Source of the DNA: Kiritimatiellia bacterium
Lineage (GTDB): Bacteria > Verrucomicrobiota > Kiritimatiellia > RFP12 > DVOR01
Direction of reading: 5' to 3'
Assembly: GCA_900771325.1 (NCBI GenBank)
Contig: CAAGNN010000190.1
Location: 1-38,372, forward strand
Length of the DNA: 38,372 bases
Shown: one piece after another, positions 31,047-38,259 of the stretch
How the letters are laid out: every line of letters begins with the position of its first letter
Numbering within the stretch: the stretch's first letter is position 1
The notes under the pieces: generated by a model
Databases searched by the model: none
What the model saw: the letters and a program-made list of their open reading frames with translations, nothing else
What the model was told of the DNA's origin: nothing
Translations under genes and position numbers: made by a program

Positions 31047-31250
31047 ATGGGAACTGGTCGTACCCTCAATAAGAAGCCGGCGACGCGGCCGGTGAAGTCC
31101 GCTGGCGAGCGTCGTCGCCGGGATGCGGTTCAGCGCAAGCGCCTGGTGGCGTTGGGGCTTGACGAGGCGGTTGTCTCGAAGTTGAATGCGGTGCAGATCC
31201 GCGACTACCTGCGCACGCCGGCCAAGACGAAGGCCGCGTTCGCGAAGTAA
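31047..31250 (+). CDS. Small basic protein of unknown function
   Basis: 67 residues, strongly basic. The N-terminal half GTGRTLNKKPATRPVKSAG looks disordered, followed by ERRRRDAVQRKRLVALGL and a helical C-terminal part (EAVVSKLNAVQIRDYL). GGAGG lies 7 nt before the ATG; the gene has its own near-consensus promoter and a terminator, so it is very probably real and well expressed. It could be an RNA- or ribosome-binding protein; I do not recognise the family with certainty. Confidence 0.75.
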   Translation: MGTGRTLNKKPATRPVKSAGERRRRDAVQRKRLVALGLDEAVVSKLNAVQIRDYLRTPAKTKAAFAK

Positions 31251-31278
31251 GCCGGGCCTTTCCGGTTTCACCCAGAAG

Positions 31279-31309
31279 GCACATCCGCGATTGGTGCGGG
31301 TGTGCTTTT
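31279..31309 (+). terminator. Terminator of the small basic protein gene
   Basis: 10-bp stem GCACATCCGC / GCGGGTGTGC with one T-G pair, 7-nt loop, then T4. It ends just before the folC Shine-Dalgarno, so folC may depend on read-through. Confidence 0.75.
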
Positions 31310-31326
31310 GTTATGGAGGGCGCGTG

Positions 31327-32652
31327 ATGCGGGACTTTCTGGAGCGGTTGGCGCAACGGCGGAAGTTTGGAATCCGGCCGGGGTTGGAGACGATGCGCGC
31401 GCTGTGCGCGGCGTTGGGGAACCCGGAGGCGGAGTTCGCGGTCATTCACATTGCCGGGACCAATGGCAAGGGGAGCGTGGCGGCGATTTGCGAGGCGGCG
31501 CTGCGGACGATGGGGCTGCGCGTGGGGCGCTACACCTCCCCGCATTTGGTGCGCGTGAATGAGCGTTTTGTGATTGATGGCGAGGCGGTGAGCGACGAGG
31601 CGCTCGACCGCGCGCTTGCGCAGGTGGAGGCGACGAGTGCGCGTGCGGGCTTGGAGCCGACCTTCTTCGAGGTGCTGACCGCGTGCGCGTGGCTGATCTT
31701 CCGAGAGGCGGGGGTGCGCTTGGTGGTGGCCGAGGTGGGGATGGGCGGCCGTTGGGACGCCACGAATGTCATCGAGGCCCCGCTCGTCTCGGTCATCACC
31801 CACGTGGCGCTCGACCACTGCGCCATTCTGGGCGAGACGATTGAGGCGATTGCCGCCGAAAAGGCGGGCATCATCAAGGCTGGCCGGCCGGTGGTGATGG
31901 GGGCGATGGATGCGCGGGCCAAGGCGGTCATCGCCGCCCGGGCGCGGGAGCTGGGCGCGAGCGTTCACGACGCGAGCGAGGAGGTGCGGGTGGCCGTCTC
32001 GCGCCGTACCCTCCACGGGCAGACGCTGCAGTGCTCGACGGCGCAGGGCGATTACCCGGCCGCGTTGACGCGTCTGGCCGGGAGTTACCAGGTGGAGAAT
32101 GCGGCCACGGCGCTCTGCGCGCTCGAACGGTTGACCGAGGCCGGACTGCCGGTGCCGCCCAAGGCCTTTGCCGAGGGGCTGCGGACGGTCTCCTGGCCGG
32201 GCCGCTGCGAGCTCATCGCCCAGGATCCGCCCACCTTCCTCGATGGCGGGCACAACCCCGACGCGATGGCCGCGCTACGGGAGGCGCTTAAGTCAATGCA
32301 CGTCCGCCGGCGCGTGGCGCTGGTCTGCGGCTTTTGCGGGGATAAGGCGGTGCGTGCGGCCTTGAAGGAGATTGCGCCCTTGGTTTCGGCCGCGTGGACG
32401 GTGCCCCTGCAAAACGAGCGGGCCCTGTCGAGCGAAGCATTGGCCGAGGAGGTGCGCGCGGCCGGCATTGCGCGCGTGGTGGCGATGGACTCGGTGGCCG
32501 AGGGCATCGACGCGGCCACGGCCTGGGCCGAGGAGTGTCAGGGCACGGTGCTTATCTGCGGCTCGCTCTTCCTGGTGGGCGAAGTGCTCGCCTTGCGCGG
32601 CGAAGGCAACAGCGCCATCGACCCGAGCGAGGCCGTGCGCGCGAGCCTTTAA
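31327..32652 (+). CDS. folC: Folylpolyglutamate / dihydrofolate synthase FolC
   Basis: 441 residues. Adds glutamate to dihydropteroate and to reduced folates using ATP. The Mur-ligase-type P-loop GTNGKGS is at 44-50; YTSPHLVRVNERF, VAEVGMGGRWDATN, ITHVALDH, EKAGI and the C-terminal DGGHNPDA follow in the normal order. GGAGGG lies 6 nt before the ATG at 31327; the adjacent GTG at 31324 is too close to it. The stop overlaps by 4 bp the stop of the convergent pseudouridine synthase gene. No folP neighbour is present. Confidence 0.95.
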   Translation: MRDFLERLAQRRKFGIRPGLETMRALCAALGNPEAEFAVIHIAGTNGKGSVAAICEAALRTMGLRVGRYTSPHLVRVNERFVIDGEAVSDEALDRALAQVEATSARAGLEPTFFEVLTACAWLIFREAGVRLVVAEVGMGGRWDATNVIEAPLVSVITHVALDHCAILGETIEAIAAEKAGIIKAGRPVVMGAMDARAKAVIAARARELGASVHDASEEVRVAVSRRTLHGQTLQCSTAQGDYPAALTRLAGSYQVENAATALCALERLTEAGLPVPPKAFAEGLRTVSWPGRCELIAQDPPTFLDGGHNPDAMAALREALKSMHVRRRVALVCGFCGDKAVRAALKEIAPLVSAAWTVPLQNERALSSEALAEEVRAAGIARVVAMDSVAEGIDAATAWAEECQGTVLICGSLFLVGEVLALRGEGNSAIDPSEAVRASL

Positions 32653-33383
32653 TCGCGCGCGGCAAAGGGTGGGCGCACGGTGTGAAAGGTGCGGCCTAGG
32701 ACAGTCAGTTCAACAGCACGGAGGGCTTGGTTGGGGAGGCGTAGGCGCGCCCAGTCCTCGGGGGTGAGGCGGTCTTCGCGGAACTTGAGGAAGAGCTCGG
32801 GGTCCGGGCCGTAGACCTTGTCGCCCACCACCGGCCAGCCGAGGGAGCGGAGGGTGGCGCGGATTTGGTGGGTGCGCCCGGTGACGAGTTCGGCCGAGAG
32901 GCGCGTGGTGCCGGGCCAAGGGCCGGGGCCGAGGCGCTCGAACCAGGTGGCCGAGCCGCGGTCGGGCGAGAGGGGCGGCAGCTCGGGGCAGAGGCGGGCA
33001 TTCTCCAGGCGGCGCATCGAGTAGACCGGGGGCTCATTGCAGCGGTGGATCTCGCCGACGGCGCAGAGGCGGCCGGCCGGGAAGTCGCCTTCCACAATCA
33101 CTTCGTAGTGTTTGCGCTTGGGGGCCTTGCCGAGGATGGCGGCCATCTGGGGATCTTTGGCCACCAGGACCAGGCCGCTGGTCTCGCGGTCAAGGCGGGA
33201 GACGAGGTGGATAGTGTTGCCGGGGCGCTGCTTTTTGAGGAAAGCTTCGAGAGTGTGGAAGCGGTAGGCACCGCTGGAGTGGACCGGCAAATCGGCCGGC
33301 TTGTCAATCACCATCATCCGCGCGTCCTCATAGACCCAGCGGATATCCCAATCGACCGGCGGATCCACGCGTGCGCGCAGCAT
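32649..33383 (-). CDS. RluA-family pseudouridine synthase
   Basis: 244 residues. Isomerises specific uridines in rRNA or tRNA. The catalytic signature reads SRLDRETSGL with D65 as the nucleophile (HRLD in most members), preceded by VYEDARMMVIDKPADLPVH and followed by ELVTGRTHQIRATLRSLGWPVVGDKVYG. No S4 domain is present at the N-terminus. ATG at 33383 is preferred; an open extension to 33557 is made of heptamer repeats read as protein. A TATTTT element near 33466 would place the heptamer array at 33395-33424 in the 5' leader. Confidence 0.9.
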   Translation of the reverse strand: MLRARVDPPVDWDIRWVYEDARMMVIDKPADLPVHSSGAYRFHTLEAFLKKQRPGNTIHLVSRLDRETSGLVLVAKDPQMAAILGKAPKRKHYEVIVEGDFPAGRLCAVGEIHRCNEPPVYSMRRLENARLCPELPPLSPDRGSATWFERLGPGPWPGTTRLSAELVTGRTHQIRATLRSLGWPVVGDKVYGPDPELFLKFREDRLTPEDWARLRLPNQALRAVELTVLGRTFHTVRPPFAARD

Positions 33384-33394
33384 TCGCTGCGCGT

Positions 33395-33424
33395 AGCCGA
33401 CAGCTGACAGCTGACAGCTGACAG
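33395..33424. repeat. Family B heptamer array (arm 1)
   Basis: CCGACAG then three CTGACAG units. The inverse array is at 33503-33535, so the pair brackets the pseudouridine synthase promoter region. Confidence 0.85.
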
Positions 33425-33502
33425 CGCTGGCGCTCGTGGTGGATTGCCCGTCTGAGCCGTTAAAATAGCACCCATTAGGCCTCTCGGCGGTCCGTCGCGT
33501 AA

Positions 33503-33535
33503 GCGGCTGTCGGCTGTCGGCTGTCGGCTGTCCGC
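33503..33535. repeat. Family B heptamer array (arm 2, inverted)
   Basis: CTGTCGG units in tandem, ending CTGTCCGC, just beyond the 3' end of the VWA gene, which is on the same strand and lies upstream. Confidence 0.85.
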
Positions 33536-33553
33536 TTCCTTCCATCACGCCCC

Positions 33554-34366
33554 TCACGGCTTGCGCTTTCGTTTGGCGGGGGCTTTGCGCTCGAGGTAGC
33601 GGCCGTGGCCGAGCTCGGCAAAGGCCTTAAGGGTGGGGGAGGCTTGGCCGATGGCAATGCAGGAGAGCTCGACCTCCTTGGGCGGCGGGGGCAGGAGCGC
33701 TTGGCCCTTGAGGCGCGGCTGACGGGGGTTCGGGGCGCGCCAATTCCGCCACGGAGCGCGCCAGACCTCCTTGAGCTTGCGTAGCTTCTTGGCCTCGGCG
33801 GCGGTGGGTTTGTCGGGCAGGGCGTACCAGCCCTCGAGGGCGGCGCGGACGGCCTGGGCGTGGGTGGCGATGTCGTTGTCGCCCAGGTAGAAGAGGTGGG
33901 TGAGGTGGTGGCGGGAGACCAGCGGCCAGAGGTGCTCGCCGAAGGTGACCTCGAAGCTGCCGCCGGAGGTGAGCGCGCGGCCCTCGACCTCGGCCACGAG
34001 CGCCGCCACCGCTCCGGGCGCGGACATCTCGTAGCAGGCCGAGCCGGCGTGGGGCTCGCTCCCGCCCTCGAAGAGCACGACCACGGCGTAGGGAACGTGG
34101 CGGGGTGGGGCGGAGAGCGCGGCCATCCGCTCGGCCATCGAGCGCACCTCGTCGCAGAGCGTCTGCCAACGGGTGCCGCCATCGGCGCGGGAGGCATCCT
34201 TGCGGCCCATCGACTTGGAGGTGTCGAGGATCAGCAGCACGCGCGCGCCGCTCTCGGGCAGGGGCAGACCATAGAAGGCCGGGGCGTAGCGTTCGGCCAA
34301 GGGCGCCTCTTGGGCCATTGCGAGAAGGCCGAAGGCAGTCAAGAGCAAGAGCAGGAGCCGTTTCAT
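33554..34366 (-). CDS. Exported von Willebrand factor A-domain protein
   Basis: 270 residues. Signal peptide MKRLLLLLLTAFGLLAMAQ. A VWA fold with the metal-site motif D48-T-S50-K-S52 in VLLILDTSKSMG, followed by VPYAVVVLFEGG and HLFYLGDND. The C-terminus is Lys/Arg/Pro-rich (ERKAPAKRKRKP). VWA proteins bind partners through a bound divalent metal; no ligand is evident here. TGCTATTCT ends 7 bp before the ATG, so the mRNA would be leaderless. Confidence 0.8.
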   Translation of the reverse strand: MKRLLLLLLTAFGLLAMAQEAPLAERYAPAFYGLPLPESGARVLLILDTSKSMGRKDASRADGGTRWQTLCDEVRSMAERMAALSAPPRHVPYAVVVLFEGGSEPHAGSACYEMSAPGAVAALVAEVEGRALTSGGSFEVTFGEHLWPLVSRHHLTHLFYLGDNDIATHAQAVRAALEGWYALPDKPTAAEAKKLRKLKEVWRAPWRNWRAPNPRQPRLKGQALLPPPPKEVELSCIAIGQASPTLKAFAELGHGRYLERKAPAKRKRKP

Positions 34367-34532
34367 AGAAGGTAGAATAGCATATTGTTTCGATAGGCGG
34401 GAAAACTCGCCGTGCTGGCGCACGGCTCACGATAGGCGGGAAAGCTGGCGCCTGAGGTGGAGAGCCCGGCAGTTTGGCCAGAAAGTTGCCCGTCGCGGCA
34501 CGCGCTTCCCGTTTATCGCCTATCGCCTATCG

Positions 34533-34561
34533 GCGCACTGCGTGCGCAGCGCGCAGTGCGC
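34533..34561. promoter_or_regulatory. Inverted repeat upstream of the rRNA methyltransferase gene
   Basis: GCGCACTGCG / CGCAGTGCGC, 10-bp perfect arms with a 9-bp centre, ending 3 bp before the extended -10 (TGCTACAAT, 34565-34573). It covers the -35 zone, so it could be an operator. Before it (34510-34530) are TATCGCC units of 7 bp. Confidence 0.45.
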
Positions 34562-34580
34562 TTATGCTACAATGCGCCCT

Positions 34581-35462
34581 ATGAACAACTCCCAGCCTGC
34601 CGCCGTTGAGATTACCAGTTTGGCGAATGCCAAGATTAAGGATGTGGTCCGTTTGCGCCAGCGCAGCCATCGCGATGATGCCGGGCTGATGTTGGTGGAG
34701 GGCTACCGCGAGATCCACCGCGCCCTCGACCACGGCTACAAGCCCACCGCCCTCTTTTACTGCCCCGACCTGTGGCTCAAGCACGAGAATGAGCCCGCCT
34801 TAGTGGCGCAGTGCGCGGCGCTGGGCGCCCGCCTCTACACCTGTTCCAAGCCGGTCTTCGAGAAGATTGCCTACCGCGAACGCCCGGATGGGCTCCTGGC
34901 CGTGGGCCCGCAGATCGCCGTCACGCTCGCCGACCTCTCCTTGCCGCCCGACGCGCTCCTGCTGGTCTGCGAGAGCATCGAGAAGCCCGGGAACTTGGGC
35001 ACGATGCTCCGCTCGGCCGACGCCTCCGGGGCCGCGGCGGTCATCGTCTGCGATCCGTGCACCGACATTCACAACCCCAACGTGGTCCGCGCCTCCACCG
35101 GCACGCTCTTCTCGATGCCCGTGGCCGTGGCCGGCGCGCAGGAGACGGTGGCGTGGCTCAAGGCCAACGGCTTTGCCATTATGGCCGCCACCCCGCACGC
35201 CGAGAAGCTCTACTTCGAGCAGCCGCTCACCGGCCGCGTGGCCCTCTGCCTGGGCAGCGAGCAGTATGGCCTCACCGACACCTTTATGAACGATGCCGGG
35301 CTGCGCGTGCGCATTCCGATGCTCGGCGTGGCCGACTCGCTGAACGTCTCGGCGGCGGCCACCATCCTCCTCTCCGAAGTCGTCCGCCAGCGCATCTGCG
35401 CCGGCTCGGTCACCCCGCCCCCCGCCGAACCCTGGCACGGCGAAAGCACCCACGACCACTAA
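34581..35462 (+). CDS. SpoU/TrmH-family RNA 2'-O-methyltransferase
   Basis: 293 residues. Transfers methyl from S-adenosylmethionine to a ribose of rRNA or tRNA through a SPOUT knot. All three motifs are visible: EKPGNLGTMLRSADASG, LCLGSEQYGL and RIPMLGVADSLNVSAAATILLSE. The N-terminal 110 residues (SLANAKIKDVVRLRQRSHRDD, EGYREIHRAL) are the substrate-binding domain of the RlmB/TsnR-like branch. TGCTACAAT ends 7 bp before the ATG at 34581, so a leaderless start is likely. The TonB-like gene follows after 4 bp. Confidence 0.92.
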   Translation: MNNSQPAAVEITSLANAKIKDVVRLRQRSHRDDAGLMLVEGYREIHRALDHGYKPTALFYCPDLWLKHENEPALVAQCAALGARLYTCSKPVFEKIAYRERPDGLLAVGPQIAVTLADLSLPPDALLLVCESIEKPGNLGTMLRSADASGAAAVIVCDPCTDIHNPNVVRASTGTLFSMPVAVAGAQETVAWLKANGFAIMAATPHAEKLYFEQPLTGRVALCLGSEQYGLTDTFMNDAGLRVRIPMLGVADSLNVSAAATILLSEVVRQRICAGSVTPPPAEPWHGESTHDH

Positions 35463-35466
35463 GGCT

Positions 35467-36306
35467 ATGGCTCCGCGCTTCTCCTCTTCCTCCTGGGCGC
35501 TTTCGCTGCTGATTAACGCGGCGTTGGTGCTGCTGATGATGGGCTTCTCCTTCGGCGGCTGCACGGCCAAGCACGAGGAGATTATCCCGATGGAGTTCCT
35601 CGTGGTCACCGAGGAAAATGCCGCCGACCGCCTGGCCGAGGAGCCCAATGAGGCCGTCGACCCCGAACCCGAGCCCGAGCCGCCCCAACCCGAGCCCCCG
35701 GCGCCAGATCCCCTCCCCCCGCCGTTGCCCGCCCCCGACCCCATTCCGATGCCCCCTCCGCCCAAGCCCGAGAAGAAGCCCGAGCCCAAGCCGGAGAAAC
35801 CCAAACCGGAAAAGAAGCCCGAGGCGCCTAAGCCCGAAAAGAAGCCGGAGAAGAAACCCGAGAAGAAGAAGCCGGTCATCAAGATTGGCGAGCGCGTCGG
35901 CCCCGTCACCCAGGGCAAGAAGGATAAGACCAAGGCCGCCACCCAGAAGGCCCCCAGCCCCGAGGAGATCCGCCGCCTGCTCGCCGCCGGCGCCAAGCCC
36001 GGCAACAAGAACCAAATCCCCGCCAACGAGGCCTCCCGCTGCTACGGCCTCATCTCCCGTGCCTTCAAGGACGCGTGCGACCGCTATGGCCTCGAGCCGC
36101 CCCCCACCGGCCGCGACCCCGTCCTCACCGTCACCTTTGCTCCCGGCGGCGCCATCCGCTCGATTACCCTCAAAGAGAGCTCGGGCGACCGCGCGTGGGA
36201 CGCGAGCGCCCTCCAAGCCTGCCGCCAAGTGCGCACCGTCGAGGGGCTGTCGGACTCCTTCCTCAAGGCGCAGTCGAGCGCAGACATTCGCTTGAATGTG
36301 CGCTAG
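35467..36306 (+). CDS. TonB/TolA-like envelope-spanning protein
   Basis: 279 residues. One N-terminal membrane segment (about 8-31, SSSWALSLLINAALVLLMMGF), an acidic and then Pro/Lys-rich spacer (about 58-140, repeated PEKKPE) that would be extended in the periplasm, and a C-terminal domain (about 185-279) with VLTVTFAPGGAIRSITLKESSGD, like TonB/TolA C-terminal folds. It probably couples inner-membrane energy to the outer membrane. ExbB/ExbD or TolQ/TolR are not in the window. A cysteine follows the membrane segment (FGGC), but the lipobox is poor. It lies 4 bp after the methyltransferase gene. Confidence 0.8.
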   Translation: MAPRFSSSSWALSLLINAALVLLMMGFSFGGCTAKHEEIIPMEFLVVTEENAADRLAEEPNEAVDPEPEPEPPQPEPPAPDPLPPPLPAPDPIPMPPPPKPEKKPEPKPEKPKPEKKPEAPKPEKKPEKKPEKKKPVIKIGERVGPVTQGKKDKTKAATQKAPSPEEIRRLLAAGAKPGNKNQIPANEASRCYGLISRAFKDACDRYGLEPPPTGRDPVLTVTFAPGGAIRSITLKESSGDRAWDASALQACRQVRTVEGLSDSFLKAQSSADIRLNVR

Positions 36307-36349
36307 CCGCCGGGGACGACGGCTGTCAAAACGTGCAACGCAGAAAGTA

Positions 36350-36380
36350 AGCGGCCGGAGGTCTTCCTCCGGCCGCTCTG
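36350..36380 (+). terminator. Probable terminator between convergent units
   Basis: 11-bp GC stem GCGGCCGGAGG / CCTCCGGCCGC with a TCTT loop, followed by TCTGTT. The T run is weak. A loose repeat of GCTAACAG / GCTAACCG / GCTAGCGG follows (36395-36423). Confidence 0.65.
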
Positions 36381-36428
36381 TTATGTGTCACCGGCTAGCC
36401 GCTAACAGCTAACCGCTAGCGGCTGCTT

Positions 36429-37013
36429 TTACAGCACGCCCTTGCTGGAGGGGATGCCGCTATCGCGGGGGTCGGGCTCGAGGGCGGCGCGCAGGGCGCG
36501 GGCGAGGCCCTTGAAGACGGCCTCGTAGGCGTGATGGACCTCGGCGCCGTAGGGCTGGACCACGTGGAGGTTCATCCGGGCATTGGTGGAGAAGGCGCGC
36601 ATAAACTCCTCGAGGAGCTGGACGTTGAAGTCGCGGATGTGCTGCTCGGGGTGGGAGATCTTCCAGACGAGGAAGGGGCGGCCGCCGAGGTCGACGAGGA
36701 CATCGGCGCGGGCTTCGTCCATCGGCAGCATAAAGAAGCCATAGCGGCGGATGCCCTTGCGCTCGCCGAGGGCCTGGTCGAGGGCCGAGCCGAGCACGAG
36801 CCCCACGTCCTCGACGGTGTGGTGGTAATCGACCTGGAGGTCGCCGCGGCAGGTGAGGGTGAGGTCGATAAGCGAGTGGCGGGCGAAGAGCTCGAGCATG
36901 TGGTCGAAGAAGCCAATGCCGGTGGAGATGGCGTGCTTGCCGGTGCCATCGAGGTTGAGCTCCAGGCGGATGTCGGTTTCGCGGGTGGTGCGGGTGATTT
37001 GGGCAGTGCGCAT
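36429..37013 (-). CDS. hisB: Imidazoleglycerol-phosphate dehydratase (HisB)
   Basis: 194 residues, the monofunctional length. Dehydrates imidazole-glycerol phosphate to imidazole-acetol phosphate in histidine synthesis. Metal-binding motifs FFDHMLELFARHS, DYHHTVEDVG, ISHPEQHIRDFNVQLLEEF (in part) and EVHHAYEAVFK are all present. It starts 10 bp after hisC, whose stop codon forms part of the sequence TAAGGAG that serves as its Shine-Dalgarno, so the two are coupled. Its substrate comes from the pathway begun by HisG, and its product goes to HisC. Confidence 0.96.
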   Translation of the reverse strand: MRTAQITRTTRETDIRLELNLDGTGKHAISTGIGFFDHMLELFARHSLIDLTLTCRGDLQVDYHHTVEDVGLVLGSALDQALGERKGIRRYGFFMLPMDEARADVLVDLGGRPFLVWKISHPEQHIRDFNVQLLEEFMRAFSTNARMNLHVVQPYGAEVHHAYEAVFKGLARALRAALEPDPRDSGIPSSKGVL

Positions 37014-37023
37014 GGCGTTCTCC

Positions 37024-38073
37024 TTAGGCGCCGAGGTCGGCAAGGGCGGCAAGGAGGGCATCGGTCTGCGCCTCGGTGCCGATGGTAATCCGCAGGAAGC
37101 GGCCGGTCTTGTCGCCGGGGAAGTAGCGGACATAGAGGTGGCGCGCGCGCAGCGCCTCGAAGAGCGCGGCGGCCTCCACAGGCGGCGGGGGCGCGGCGAA
37201 GAGGAAGTTGGTGGCCGAGGGCATCACCTGCCAACCGCGCGTAGTCAACACCTCGGCCAGACGCGCGCGCGTGCGCAGGATCTTCTCCACATTACTGCGC
37301 ATATACGGCAGGTCCCGGAGGGCGGCCAGGCCGATCGCCTGCGTCACGCGGTCCATATTGTAGGAGTCCTTGATCTTGTAGAGCGCCTCGATGAGCGGCT
37401 TGGGGCCGACGCAGTAGCCAAAGCGGATGCTCGCCAGCGAGAAGCTCTTGGAGAGGGTCCGCATTACCAGGGTGTTGGTGTTCTCGAGCGCGGTGGCCAG
37501 GGCCATACAGTTGCGCGGGGCGAAGTCGGCATACGCCTCATCCACCAGCAACACGCCCTTGAAGCGCTTGGCAAAGGCCGCCACCGCCTCCGGCTCGGCC
37601 AGACGCGAGGTGGGCGCATTCGGGTTGGTCCAGACAAAGACATCCGCCCAGTCGCTGGGCACCTCCGGGCAGGTGAAGTCCCCATTCAACGGCAACGGCT
37701 TGGGCTGCGCGTCGCGGATGGCCGTCAGCACCGAATAGAGCGAGTAGGTCGGCTCAAAGTAGCCCACCGTGCCACCCACCTCCACGAAGGCCCGCGTAAA
37801 GAGCGCCAGCACTTCGTCCGACCCATTCCCCACAAAGACCTGCTCCGGGCTGCAGCCGTGAATCTGCGCAATCTGCTCGCGCGCCGCGTGGCAGACCGGG
37901 TCCGGATAGAGCCGCAGCGCCTGCCAATCGATCCCGGCCAACGCTTCGCCCACCTTTGGGCTCGGCGGATAGGGGTTCTCGTTGGTATTCAACTTCACCA
38001 TCCCCGGGAAGTTCGGTTGCTCACCCGGAACATACCCGGCCAACGCCTCAATGTGTTTGCAAATCAAGCTCAT
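37024..38073 (-). CDS. hisC: Histidinol-phosphate aminotransferase (HisC)
   Basis: 349 residues. A PLP enzyme converting imidazole-acetol phosphate to histidinol phosphate. KLNTNENPYPPSP, FVGNGSDEVLALF, DEAYADF and the PLP lysine K209 in RTLSKSFSLASIRFGY are present, with the C-terminal RFLRITIG arginine motif. The ATG at 38073 gives the normal N-terminus; a longer open frame to 38115 is rejected. TGCTATAAT ends exactly 7 bp before the ATG, so the operon mRNA is predicted to be leaderless. Confidence 0.96.
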   Translation of the reverse strand: MSLICKHIEALAGYVPGEQPNFPGMVKLNTNENPYPPSPKVGEALAGIDWQALRLYPDPVCHAAREQIAQIHGCSPEQVFVGNGSDEVLALFTRAFVEVGGTVGYFEPTYSLYSVLTAIRDAQPKPLPLNGDFTCPEVPSDWADVFVWTNPNAPTSRLAEPEAVAAFAKRFKGVLLVDEAYADFAPRNCMALATALENTNTLVMRTLSKSFSLASIRFGYCVGPKPLIEALYKIKDSYNMDRVTQAIGLAALRDLPYMRSNVEKILRTRARLAEVLTTRGWQVMPSATNFLFAAPPPPVEAAALFEALRARHLYVRYFPGDKTGRFLRITIGTEAQTDALLAALADLGA

Positions 38074-38080
38074 AGCCCGC

Positions 38081-38089
38081 ATTATAGCA
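38081..38089 (-). promoter_or_regulatory. Extended -10 of the hisC-hisB operon
   Basis: TGCTATAAT on the minus strand, a perfect extended -10 with no clear -35, 7 bp before the ATG. Confidence 0.7.
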
Positions 38090-38105
38090 CAAGCGCACGC
38101 CGCTG

Positions 38106-38252
38106 CGCGCCGCACGCGCGAGGTGCGGGCTACGCCCGCGTGAGGAGGCCCTGCGGGCCGTGAGGGTGCTCGCTACGCTCGCGTGAGGGTGGCGGCTGCG
38201 CCGCCGAGAGGTGCGCCTCCGGCGCGTGAAAGGGTTTTGCCGTGGCCTACTT
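38106..38252. repeat. Array of short palindromes joined by GTGAGG
   Basis: GCGGGC-TAC-GCCCGC, GGCCC-TGC-GGGCC, GGCGGC-TGC-GCCGCC and GCGCC-TCC-GGCGC, each followed by GTGAGG, GAGAGG or GTGAAAGG, with one GCTCGCTACGCTCGC unit among them. A GTGGCCT...AGGCCAC hairpin (38232-38252) leads into family G. Confidence 0.7.
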
Positions 38253-38259
38253 CGTCAGG

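Noticed and set aside
33384..33557. N-terminal extension of the pseudouridine synthase
   Set aside because: The translation is heptamer repeat (ADSRQ-like) and the RluA fold starts after 33383.
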